A stretch of DNA of 64,000 nt from Acanthosepion pharaonis. Taxonomy: Eukaryota > Mollusca > Cephalopoda > Sepiida > Sepiidae. Location of the stretch: contig CAHIKZ030003516.1 in assembly GCA_903632075.3 (NCBI GenBank), forward strand, positions 893,501 through 957,500, given 5' to 3'. The notes beneath the pieces were generated by a model. It worked only from the letters and a program-made list of their open reading frames with translations. It did not search any database and was not told the origin of the DNA. Within the stretch, counting starts at the first letter, position 1; each line of letters opens with the position of its first letter. The position numbers and the translations under genes are program-made. This document shows positions 54,446-64,000 of this stretch, piece by piece.

Positions 54446-54742
54446 ATTAACTGATTTTAAATATGGTTTCTTTGCTACACAGAAATAACCATGTTTCAAA
54501 AAATGAAGCTATAAACTTCAAATTTAATTATATAATTAAATTAAAAACATTAGTTCTGTTTCATCTTCAAGCAAATTTTGGAATAACTTATTTTTAAATT
54601 TACTGAGTTTTAATCACACATATAAATTCATAATTTCCTGTTTCCAAGGATACAGAGAAATCCAATCATTTAGACAGGGTTGGTAGCGTGTTCATGTCTA
54701 AATGATTGGATTGGATTGATATTTTAAATCAGTTAATTTATA
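54441..54742. mobile_element. Nested hairpin element
   Basis: The outer arms are TATAAATTAACTGATTTTAA and its inverse at 54722-54742. An inner perfect 16-bp hairpin TCCAATCATTTAGACA lies at 54660-54675 and 54694-54709. Confidence 0.75.
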
Positions 54743-54831
54743 ATATTTATGCTCTGTAAATGCACTGTTTTGTAAAAATAAAAAATATCAATAAGAACAC
54801 TGGATTATATATCTTACTGTTCTTTCTTTTT

Positions 54832-54870
<39 letters not shown>

Positions 54871-54873
<3 letters not shown>

Positions 54874-54991
54874 AAGGAATACTAATCACTCAAAGGTATC
54901 TTCAGGCGTGGAATCACTATTAAACTCCACTGCCTGAAGAAACCTTACTGGTAGAAACTATGGTAGCATGAATGGTTAGTATTCCTTGACT
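54871..54991 (+). repeat. Penelope-type terminal-repeat fragment with inverted ends
   Basis: GTCAAGGAATACTAA (54871) is inverted at 54977-54991. The inner ATCTTCAGGC / GCCTGAAGA also pair. It encloses the hammerhead-like fold at 54931-54968. Confidence 0.65.
54931..54968 (+). ncRNA. Hammerhead-like fold with intact core bases
   Basis: Stem I TGC (54931-54933) pairs with GCA (54966-54968). The core is CTGAAGA, stem II ACC-TTACT-GGT with flanking A-A, then GAAA, and stem III AC/GT around TATG. GTA is the cleavage triplet. Stems I and II are only three pairs. It is shorter and weaker than the 53115-53157 candidate. Confidence 0.5.
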
Positions 54992-55131
54992 TTGATATTT
55001 AATAGCTCTGCACATTTGGTTTATTCCTTTTAACATTGTGTATTGAGCACTTTTTTATATAACCGCTTTCTGGAAAATTCTAATTGACTGGAAAAAACTG
55101 TTATAGATAAGAAAAATGAGCTTCAACTTAC

Positions 55132-55192
55132 CCGTAATTCAATTTGTTCTTCATTTTCTTTACTTTTCAGGGCCGTATAATCCTTTTCTAGC
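55132..55192 (-). CDS. EVI5: EVI5-like RabGAP, first coiled-coil exon (first visible exon)
   Basis: The exon is 61 nt: one base finishing a split codon, then 20 codons LEKDYTALKSKENEEQIELR. The acceptor is tttgcttatatctttccag and the donor CGG|gtaagt, ending in phase 0. Joined to 3596-3649 it reads EEQIELR-RLRTENRLL, matching EVI5 EEQIEIKRLRTENRLL. In the family this segment directly follows the end of the TBC domain (KYNSKKMKKLEKEY), so the preceding exon should end with ...KKMK plus two bases. I did not find that exon between 55193 and 64000, so the intron upstream is at least 8.8 kb. Confidence 0.9.
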
Positions 55193-55312
55193 CTGGAAAG
55201 ATATAAGCAAAGGAAATGGTTGAAATAACATCAGAATGTTAATTTACGAAAATAAAAGACAATATTTTGTATGTTTCAATGGAACAAGAGAAAAATATAA
55301 AAAGTTAAAATA

Positions 55313-55314
<2 letters not shown>

Positions 55315-55343
<29 letters not shown>

Positions 55344-55415
55344 TGCAGCAAAGACAATCATCCAAAAATTCTTTGCTGACCCCTCCCCTGTAAAAAAAAA
55401 AAAAAAAAAAAAAAA
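55315..55415. repeat. Two poly(A) runs
   Basis: About 24 and 23 A residues, just upstream (gene sense) of the 55132-55192 exon acceptor. On the gene strand these are T runs. They may be tails of lost retroelements. Confidence 0.7.
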
Positions 55416-55964
55416 GTACAGTAGTAAAATTCTTTCTTTTTCTGGAAACCTTTGGATTTGTTTTTAATAATTTTGCCCCAAGGAAGGTGATAATACAGTT
55501 TCATATTTCTCTTCTACCAGATGGACAGAGCGCTCTTCTAACAGACCTACTTCTTGCATAGAATATTATATAACCTTAAAAAAACCAAAGAAACATTCCA
55601 TCCACACAAGCTTAAGAACAATCTCAATTTTTTTTTATTATCCTGAGGAGTGCCAGGTGACCTTGCCAGAAGCATAATTGAATATCTTTAGAATGGATAA
55701 AAATAAACACTGATAACCTATCATGAAATCTCCATCAAATTCGCCTCTTATATTAATGGATTAAACAGGGAAGTGGATTAACCTTGTCATTTGAGATAAA
55801 AATAATCTCATTGTCGAGACACAAAGGCAACATTCACTGTGTGTTTGAGGATTGGTATCAATGTTATTCAGTTATTTGTTCAGACTAATATCATGATCTT
55901 AGTCGCATTTCATTGTAGATTCAGTGACAATTGTCATTAGAAAACCTGATTGCAAATGTGGAAG

Positions 55965-56385
55965 ATTTTATATTGATTTGATGGATTTGTTTTTTATGGC
56001 TTATCAATCCTTTGAAAATTATTTAAAGCCAGGAGATATATTTTTTGAATTTTAAGAATTTTTTTTTTTTTTTTTTGAGATAATAATGGTTTAGTGATAC
56101 ACGTCTTATTAATTAACCCATAGCTGGGGAGAGAAGAGGTGGACTCATGCCTTTCTCAAGAGTATTTGTGTGTAAGTTAATATAACAAAACTGACCAGAA
56201 TTGGAACTCAGCTCTCTGATTAACAATTCCAAGCCATTACCCATTACACAAACCTGCACAACCAAGCTCACAGCACCTGATAGTACAGAGTATTCACTCA
56301 TCTAGTATTGACCAGACTCAACGTTGCTCAACTTCGGTGGTCATTTGGAAACTGGAGTTTCAAAGTGATGTGGCTGTAAGCTTTA
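55965..56385 (-). mobile_element. Chimeric 5S-tRNA SINE copy
   Basis: The 5S-like head is at 56263-56385 (TTGCTCAACTTCGGTGGTCA inverted, CAGCACCTG). The tRNA-like part is at 56205-56262 (AGCTCTCTGATT, CCATTACCCATTACAC). The body and tail run to GGCTTATCAATCC at about 55995. Same order as at 49885-50270. Confidence 0.8.
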
Positions 56386-56607
56386 AGATTTTATAAGTAA
56401 TAAACTGAACAGGAAACATGAGGATAGATAAAAATGTTCAGATCCTAACATAGTTATTAGCTAAAATTTTGACATTAATTTTTCACAATACAGTGATTGA
56501 ATGATGGAATAATTGGCAGAAAAGTGCATTGACAAGGAAGGAGATTATGTTAAAAAAATAAATATTTGCTGTGAAAAACGAAAGCATTTCTCAGACACAA
56601 TATCTAC

Positions 56608-56608
56608 G

Positions 56609-56652
<44 letters not shown>
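56608..56652. repeat. (CA)n(TA)n microsatellite
   Basis: CA run from 56597, then TA to 56652. Confidence 0.9.
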
Positions 56653-56653
<1 letters not shown>

Positions 56654-56914
56654 GTATGTTGAAACTTGACTAATGCATAGAATAATAATGCAACACAAAA
56701 TGTACTTAGAACAAAATGTATTGAAACAAGAAAGTGTACACAATATTTACATATAGTCTTTTGTATATTCCTGGTAAGACCGTTCCTGGAGAATGTGTTG
56801 ACTGAGTCGCAGTCGGGCAGAGTCTCTAGTTGAATCTCTTGATTCTCCTCTCTTCCGGTACCAACCATATTTATATGGTCGGTACTCCACTATGCAAATT
56901 AGGTGGATCCTACC

Positions 56915-56920
<6 letters not shown>

Positions 56921-56962
<42 letters not shown>

Positions 56963-57170
56963 AAAATCTTCGTAATCTGTATGGATAATCCCAAGGAGGG
57001 ATGAAATCCTGAGAGCTCAAAGCAAATAATTTAATTTAAGAAAATCAGACCACTTTAAGGCTCCATTTGTAATAATTTATTTCACCAGAGAATTTTATTT
57101 TTCTCTGGATCTTCAGATTTCACTTTCAAAAGGTGAAACAAAAAATGAATTTAAAATTTATACATTTGAC
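56921..57170 (+). mobile_element. Copy of the inverted-repeat element family of 9059-9503
   Basis: (TA)n 56921-56957 precedes GTATGGATAATCCCAAGGAG, AGAGAGCTCA-like sequence, AGACCACTTTAAGGCTCCAT and GATCTTCAGATTTCACTTTC. This copy is a single arm without the inverted partner. Confidence 0.7.
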
Positions 57171-57179
57171 GGGCAGTAT

Positions 57180-58030
57180 GAAGTATATATGCGTGTGGAG
57201 ATATGTATTTGTATATGTATATGCATTTATACCGATGTATATCGATACATGTGTATGTAGTTATATGTGTAATTGTACATGTACATGAATGTATGTGTAT
57301 GTGTTTTTACATGTGGTGTATGTATGAAAAAACAGTAAATTTTTTTACTATTACCTCCAAATCTTACTGCATCTTGATTTGAAACCTAAACTTTAATTAA
57401 GAAATATTACCCATCTAAAAATAGCTTCAAAGTAAATTCATGAATTAGACTAACTGATAAAGATTTTACCTTAACAGTCATTCACAATGTTAAAATATTA
57501 CTATTAGTAAATTTTTATTTTTTTATTATTATTGTTGTTTATTAATATAGTATTCGACTTATATTTAATCCCTAATTTATTTATGGAAAAGTTGAATATT
57601 TAAATTGCTAACAAGCATTAAATTTACTTCCTTTGTGGAGATTTTTAAACATTTAAATTACTATCAAATGTTAAAATCTGTTTTTATCTAAATTGCTAAA
57701 GCTATACCACCCCTATTCTTCCTCCAAAAACCCTACGTACATCTCTTACCTCTTTACTTCCCGCCTTTTTATTTTTCCCTTTTTTCTGTTTTTCCTTTTC
57801 CCATATCATTTCCATGGAGTTGACCAATTAAATAGGTCAATGTCTGATCCTTACCCCCCCCTTCCTCAATATTAAGTATTATAATAAAAAGAAATATAAA
57901 AATAAATTTTAAAACTCTCCCTTCCCTCTCTAAACTCAATCATGTCTCTCACACCACTCTCTATGTCAACTTATATAAGCTTAAGATTGCCCGTCAAAAG
58001 TGTAAATTTTAAATTCATCCTGGCTGCCGT
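57180..58030. other. Intron, nothing recognised
   Basis: Low-complexity GTATATG-rich start (57185-57320); ACGGGCAGTATGAAG at 57170 and CCCGTCAAAAGTGTA at 57990 may be paired ends of one insertion. Confidence 0.4.
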
Positions 58031-58074
58031 TTGATCTACACAGGACTTTTTATTCCTCGCTGTAGTCTTGGCTC

Positions 58075-58560
58075 ATTTGATTGCAATCGGGTCCTCTGTT
58101 GGCAGAGATTTCTTTTTGTGAGGCACACTGCTGCCATATGTGATAGGCAACAATAAACTACAGAAGAACTCAAAATTGATCGCTGCATTTAAGTATTGCA
58201 TTAATATTTAGGCTTGCCTCTTAAATGTTAATTCTTCTGCTGCCACTTAATTGAAAGACAATTTGATGTGTGTAGGTCCTTACTTTCTGTACAAATAATT
58301 ATTTTTATTTCATGGGTGATTTTCACTGGTTTTCGCAATCAATTTCAATTATTCCCAAAGTTATTTCCAACTTATGAAAATGTTAATGTAAAAAAAAAAA
58401 AAAATTTCATCGCAAAAAAAAAAAAAAAAAAAAAAAATTACAGAAAACAATCTCAGAAATAAAAAATTGAGAATCCAAAATTTCTGTAACATGAGCTGTT
58501 GAAAGTTAGAGAGTTGTGCCCCTTTAATTGAAAAAGAGTGATACAGTGACACACTGACAT
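58075..58560 (-). repeat. Dispersed repeat, partner of 48228-48700
   Basis: Inverted copy, with poly(A)/(T) expansions at 58389-58402 and 58414-58437. Confidence 0.85.
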
Positions 58561-58642
58561 TGGCCTGTATTAGATTAAAAATGAGCTACTGAGAATTGTG
58601 TCCCTTCAACTGAAAAAGTGTGAGGCATGGATATTGGCATTT

Positions 58643-58646
58643 ATAT

Positions 58647-58679
<33 letters not shown>

Positions 58680-58691
58680 GATAAATAATCT

Positions 58692-58734
<43 letters not shown>

Positions 58735-58760
58735 TCCATATATATATATATATATATATT
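58643..58760. repeat. (TA)n cluster
   Basis: Three TA runs (58643-58668, 58697-58732, 58738-58760) with CA and a TAGATCCATA break. Confidence 0.9.
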
Positions 58761-58859
58761 GACACAAGTATAAATGACCAATACTGACCAACAGGTCCAA
58801 GTATAAATAGAAAATATTCATATATCGACCCAAATATAAATAGCCAATGCATTAACTAT

Positions 58860-59260
58860 GAAGCCAAGTTCAAATGACCAATAGAGCTTTGGAACTGGTT
58901 TGGGGTCTGGAATAGCATTGATGAATCACTTCTCATTCTTCCAACTTTGCTCAGTCAATTCCCTGTCCAATTCCAGTGCTACTCTTTTACAATTTCCTTA
59001 TTACAGATCCCTCTAACATCATCAGGGTGGGACAACACTTCTTATATTATCAGATAATCCCCATTCAGCTAATTCAAATTTCAAGTGAAAATCTATATTA
59101 AATCATCTGCCTGTAATAATGCCTTGATATCTGCTTTTTCAATGAAATACCTTCTTGCCCTGTAGGCAAAAATTAAATATGGACAAACATTAATTAATCA
59201 TGTCACTATGATAAAACCTCTTTTAGGATTTATATTCATAACCGTAATAGACTGAAAAAT
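58860..59260. other. Intron, nothing recognised
   Basis: No repeat or coding similarity noticed. Confidence 0.4.
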
Positions 59261-59264
59261 TTCT

Positions 59265-59920
59265 CATGGTAATCCTTTGCAAGTTATTTAATGCTAGAAA
59301 ATATTTTTTAGGTTGTAAGAACTTTTTATGAAATAATGATTTAGTAATACAAGTTTTACTAATTAACCCATAGCTGGGGAAGAAGAGGGGGATTCAAACT
59401 GTTCCTAAATGGTACTTGCATGGAAGTGAATGAATGGAATTGAAGTTTGGCTTTCTCTGCTTTCTAATTTTAAGCTGTTATCCATCACACTACCTGCACA
59501 TCCAAGCTTACAGTACCTGGTATTCCCAAGCAGTCACCCATCTCAGTATTGACCAGGCTTAACTTTGCTTAACTTTAGTGATTGTGTGAGAATCAGTGTT
59601 TCAACATGATAATGCTATCTGCAGGTTATTTAAAGCCAAAAAATATTTTTATATTGTAAGAATTTTTTTTGGGAGATAATATTAATAATTATTAACCCAT
59701 AGCTGGGGTAAAGAGTTGGATTCATACCTTTCCCAAGGGTATTTGTGAGTAAGTGAATATAATAGATCCAAGAGGAATTGAAACTTAGCTCTCCAGTTAA
59801 CAATTGTGAGCCATTATTCATTACACGACTCACATATCCAAGCTTACAGCATCTGGTATTACCAAATGGTCACCCATCTAAGTACTGACCAAATTCAGTG
59901 TTGCTTAACTTTGTCAAAAA
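59265..59920 (-). mobile_element. Two chimeric 5S-tRNA SINEs in tandem
   Basis: Copy one spans about 59265-59610 and copy two about 59625-59920. Each ends (minus strand start) in a 5S-like head, with ACAGTACCTGGTATTCCCAA and ACAGCATCTGGTATTACCAA on the plus strand. Copy two's head is truncated before the 5S 5' end. Confidence 0.8.
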
Positions 59921-59999
59921 ATTATGTTGAGAAAAAAAAAAAAAACTGCCAAAAATCTCATGAAATGCAGTGGCAAAACATCTAGAAATTTAAAAGTAA

Positions 60000-60920
60000 A
60001 TCATGTCAGGAGTCAGATACTTTCCTAAGTGGTATAATGAGCCAATGATTTTTCTAAGAACACAGACTTTGTGGTCCCCAACATTTGCACGATGAAGAAA
60101 ACTACATTGAAAATACTTTTCAAACCCTCTAATAGCATAACAATTTCATCTATAATGCAAAGAAGAAAGCTTATAAAAATCTGCAAAAAAAAAAAACAAC
60201 AAAAAAAAAAACACAAAACAAACAAACAGAAAAATAATATGTAATATCCCCTGCCAACTTTACATTGACTATAATTGTGAAGGTCTTACCCAATCTTAAT
60301 ATAACTTTTGTCACAAGCATTTAAAAACAATAAGAGGATTTAATTAACAAAAAGCAAATTAACAACATTAAACCTGAAAAAAAGAATTTATGAAAGAGAC
60401 TGCTAAAAATAGCCCATGAAATGCAATGGTGAGACATCTAGAAATTTAAATAAAAGCTTGAATGAATATAAGAGAGACCTTTTATAAAGTTATATAACTT
60501 GATATACTTGAAGCTATTCACGTGAAAAAAAATAAATAAAAGATTAAAAAAATTAATAACTTGAAATCACTTTGCCCATTATTTTTTCTTTCTCTCTCTT
60601 TCTGATGGTATTTTGTTTTGTTCAATCAACACTTGACCCAGTCGGCATTCCTGAATTTAAAATTACTGGGCAGGTGGGAAAAGAAACTAGTCATAGTGAC
60701 TATTTTTATTTAGTAACAATAAGGATATTTTAAACTATGGAAATGAAACTGTTTTCAAAGTTTTCTTTTTATGAGAGGGTGCTGAAAAGTTATCTGTCTA
60801 ATCAAACTCTTCAAAAAGGAAAAAAAAAAAAAAAAAACCCCAGGAAAAAACCCCTCAAAGCTGATTCTCAAGATATTCAAAATAACAGTACTTTCCTTAG
60901 ATTGGCTGTCTCCTATGTGC
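60000..60920. other. Intron with a duplicated scrap
   Basis: AAATGCAGTGGCAAAACATC (59965) and AAATGCAATGGTGAGACATC (60420) are copies of one short repeat, with TAGAAATTTAAA after each. Nothing else recognised. Confidence 0.45.
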
Positions 60921-60924
60921 CATG

Positions 60925-61275
60925 TTCATCCAAGACATTGACAGTCATGGCTCTCCACAATTTCTCGTCCTTTGAAGCTCTTAATAAATTTCTGGTATTT
61001 GTGGGTTATCTGTCACCACTTTTTATAAAGCTAAGGCCACCAAGTTCAAGGATAATCGTTTTTACAATTTTGTTGTTGCAGATACCAGAGTCCACACTCT
61101 GGATATTGAATGTTTGTAGGGATCAGCAAAGTGGAGGAACAAGTGTCACCGAGGAATAGCACGATACCATCTAGAGATCTACCTGGTCATGTTCATGGGG
61201 AGAAGGCAACTACCTGATGGAGTTGACCCCATCATGCAATCTATCGTCCATTCATGCCATCCAAATAATACAATT
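60925..61275 (-). pseudogene. RTE-like LINE scrap (probable)
   Basis: CATGGCTCTCCACAATTTCT, CGTCCTTTGAAGCTCTTAAT parallels 43090-43130 and 49250. 61090-61270 (ATCAGCAAAGTGGAGGAACA) is unassigned. Confidence 0.5.
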
Positions 61276-61499
61276 AATGTTTGTTAGTTGGAGAAATAAA
61301 TATAATTTAAGAAACAAATAGCATATTTTTACACATCTGTACTTGTGAAAATTAATTTGAAAAAGTGGCAACGGATAACCCACTGTTTGGATCACGCTAT
61401 CCTTATTAAAAAAACAAAAAAAAACAAACTAAAAAGTGTGTATGCACGTGACTGGAGACTATTTGAGAATCCAAATTCCCACTGAATTTGCACCTCAAA

Positions 61500-62210
61500 A
61501 TGAATGCAACCTCTGCTATGGCATGCTTGGGATTCGCCGTTGGAACTGTGATTTAACCAATCTTAATAACTCAGTTGCATCTGACCGCTGAGATGTGGCA
61601 AATTCGTTTGACGGAGCCAAGCATAAGAAGTGGGGGAGAGATCGCGCCCTTTACGTGTCCTCATTTTCACCGGGTGAGCAATGAAACGACGAGAACAGCG
61701 GTATTTAAGCTTTGACGACATCGAACGACGCCAGTCATCTGCAAAGGCCGTCACTCAAGTCTTGAACGACAGGTCGGTTGAACTCTCTGCCTTCGGACAG
61801 GGAGGAACCCAAAAGAGGCTACGCTGAAGGACGGATTCTCTTTCGGGGAGCTAAACCGACCCTGAACCCGTTTATACGGGTTTAATGGGCATATTTTTGG
61901 CCGAGACCACCGGCTCGGAGAACACACGTTAAAAAGGCCTTGTGTCACATGACGCCCTCTGGAGGGGGGGGGTCTGAATATCGACATCTGCAAAGGCCAG
62001 AAAGAAAAACAAAAAACAAAAAAAACGGACAGTAAAGCGCGCCAGCCACCCTAAGAGATGGAGGGGAAACGGAGCGACGACCGCCGCCAGCCAGCCAGCA
62101 GAGAATGCGAGCAAAACCTCGCGTCCACCGAGAATAACAGTGGAAGCCACCCTGATCCACCACTGACGAGACAACCTCCCCCGTGACCAACGGCCGTCCT
62201 CAGTAACAAG
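61500..62210. promoter_or_regulatory. CpG-rich patch, possible promoter or unrelated gene exon
   Basis: This 700-bp stretch is GC- and CpG-rich (CGACGACCGCCGCCAGCC, GGCACGACG-like, CACATGACGCCC) in an AT-rich intron. It holds a 42-codon plus frame starting at 62058 (MEGKRSDDRRQPASRE...). No domain, TATA or convincing splice site was found. It could be an alternative EVI5 promoter, an embedded gene's first exon or a GC-rich mobile element. Confidence 0.35.
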
Positions 62211-62834
62211 AAAGAAAGATGAGAAAATTATTGATTTGGCTACAGAAAATTGGATAATAATTGTATGCGTGGGTGCGCGCGCACACACACAAAATTTGAG
62301 CTTTATATATTGCATATGCACTTTACATATTTCCAGAAACAAGAAGATAAAAATATTTTAGAGATAAAAAAAAAGCCAAGTTAATCCTTGGCCTTAATGG
62401 CAGGGCAATAAAAAGAAAGAGGTCGAAAATGTAACATCATTCAAGGTTTCAAAGTAGAATTCACAAGGGAATACTTGAAGAGCTGGCTTTTAAGCCATAT
62501 CTTTTTGTCAATTTCCGTTCGCAAAGAAATGAAATAGATTGGCATTATTTATCACAAGCAAAAATATGTTGGGCGGGTAAAAAAAATAAATAAATTCTTG
62601 TCTCGCAGTTTCAAATGTTACAACTGAATTCAACTTATTTTCTAGGCTAATAATTTATAAAGGACAATGGAGAATAGCTTTTGTTGCCGAGGCTCGAGGT
62701 CTTAATAAATGAAACAAACATGTCTTTGTATTTATATATGTTTTGTTAAATAATTTTTAGACGCATTGTCTCTATTTATTTCAGTTTTAATCCTTTCAAG
62801 TATAAATTATATAACTAAAAAACATACTTGAATG

Positions 62835-62837
<3 letters not shown>

Positions 62838-62875
<38 letters not shown>
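62838..62875. repeat. (TA)n microsatellite
   Basis: About 19 TA units. Confidence 0.95.
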
Positions 62876-62877
<2 letters not shown>

Positions 62878-63124
62878 TTGGATTGATGCTAATTTGTGAC
62901 CCTTCGAGAGCGTGCAACCAAAATCACGTCAGTGGCAACCCTTAAAGAAACATTACTAAAGGAGTGGCAAAATATGGCTCAGACGATTGTTGATAACTTG
63001 ATTAAAAATTCATGAAAAATCAAATACAAGCACTGAAACTAGCAAATGAAGGATCTACTCTATACTAGTTCCAAATACTGTTTATTTATATTGAGTTGAG
63101 ATAACGTAATTTTGAAATGGGATA

Positions 63125-63265
63125 TAGTTTATTTCTCCTGGATAAAATCTTTTCTTAGGCCACTAAAATGACAAAGTGGAAAAAATTCTGTGAAATGCTT
63201 TTTGTCATTTTAGAGAGGACGAAATGTGTTACACAGAATTTTCCCCATTTTGTCATTAAATTGCC
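63125..63265. repeat. Penelope-type end fragment with inverted arms
   Basis: AAAATGACAAAGTGGAAAAA and ATTCTGTG are inverted at 63228-63260 (CACAGAATTTTCCCCATTTT). GAGGACGAAATGTGTTAC resembles the 3' side of the hammerhead module (GGAC-GAAA), with no CUGANGA side. Confidence 0.5.
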
Positions 63266-64000
63266 TAAAGTTATTATACAGATTTATAGATAGTTTTAGC
63301 ATAGTTAAAACTAAAACTTTTATTTAAGGCATGCTATACTCAACACCTTAATCAAAAATTGGAAAACTATAATAAAAAAAAAAAAAAAATAGTCAGTCGG
63401 TTCTTTTTAATCCAACTTGTTTGGATGAATAACTTACTTATACCTTTATTTTGCAAGGTTTAAGTTTCGTATAATAGCCAATTTTGTAATAGGTAGGACA
63501 TCACTTTCAGTTGAGAGTGTACGTTTTTATGATAGTTATTTTGTTTTTTTGTAGGCGGAGGTAGTAAATGTATTATTAGTACCTCTCTACCAATACATCC
63601 AGAAACGGGATGTTGTCATTTTTAAGCTCCTATGTGAACTTAAGTACGGAGTTTGTTTGTTTTTTTTATTTTTTTATTTTTATTTTTTTGTAGTTCATGA
63701 ATTTCGTCTATACCTTTGACTTAAATGGGGATGTCATCTTAGGTAAATGGAGGGTTTCTTTTTTGTTATTAAGTACGTTATTTTCTAGGTTAGTCATGCA
63801 GAAGTAGCTAAATGTTGATCCTAAAACGGAATCCATAGAAACACTATTGCATTGTACATACATGTTATTTATGGTCATAGAAAGGAACTTCTGTAGTGGA
63901 CATCAAGAGTAGTTTCCTTAAAATATTAGAACGAATTTTTAATGGAAGGAGAGTTGGATTGTCGTAGAAATTCTTTATGATTATCGTTTATCTGACGATT
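63266..64000. other. Intron, nothing recognised
   Basis: AT- and T-rich; the EVI5 TBC exon expected upstream was not found here. Confidence 0.4.

Larger units (their letters stand above)
3650..55131 (-). other. 51.5-kb EVI5 intron
   Basis: This is the interval between two exons that are contiguous in the protein family and in splice phase (0/0), so no coding exon needs to be missing. It contains nearly all mobile elements described below, in both orientations. Its size fits the large, repeat-filled introns of cephalopods. Confidence 0.85.

Overview
This is animal genomic DNA, AT-rich and dominated by transposable elements, with long introns. The repeats suggest a mollusc and most likely a coleoid cephalopod: jockey-like and RTE-like LINE tails, Penelope-like elements, tRNA- and 5S-derived SINEs, and abundant (TA)n tracts. 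That assignment is inference. No prokaryotic gene, operon or CRISPR array is present.

The one host gene I can support is an EVI5-type Rab GTPase-activating protein on the minus strand. Three consecutive coding exons are visible: 55132-55192, 3596-3649 and 1317-1487. They join in compatible phases and encode part of the coiled coil that follows the TBC domain. The upstream intron is 51.5 kb and the downstream one 2.1 kb. The TBC-domain exons should lie beyond 64000 and the rest of the coiled coil before position 1. Two weaker gene-related signals are a possible internal first exon (33298-33336, minus) and a CpG-rich patch at 61500-62210.

Nearly everything else is mobile DNA inside these introns, so all intronic mobile elements are decayed passengers of one transcription unit. 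0.3-10.4 kb: jockey-like LINE 3' ends, hairpin elements, a tRNA-headed SINE and a duplicated block. 10.45-12.46 kb: a decayed Penelope-like element with reverse transcriptase, GIY-YIG domain and an upstream hammerhead-like fold. 13-17 kb: LINE 3' repeats. 17.75-18.88 kb: a 31-bp minisatellite. 19.4-22.3 kb: a tandem duplication broken by a minus-strand LINE, then a composite LINE. 22.47-23.12 kb: a TA-flanked DNA transposon. 25-31.8 kb: jockey-like and RTE-like relics, a Tc1/mariner relic and short tandem repeats. 32.6-32.84 kb: a nearly perfect long palindrome. 35-39.6 kb: Penelope terminal repeats, a 35-bp minisatellite and more LINE. 40.2-45.2 kb: a long-TIR element and an RTE-like LINE in which a 121-bp reverse-transcriptase segment is tandemly amplified. 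46-48.9 kb: more LINE and tandem repeats. 49-60 kb: 5S rRNA-derived sequences, including a five-unit degenerate array and chimeric 5S-tRNA SINEs, plus a second Penelope-like element with a well-formed hammerhead candidate.

All coordinates outside the three exons are estimated by eye from self-comparison and translated similarity; boundaries may be off by tens of bases. Family names rest on remembered motifs, not on searches.
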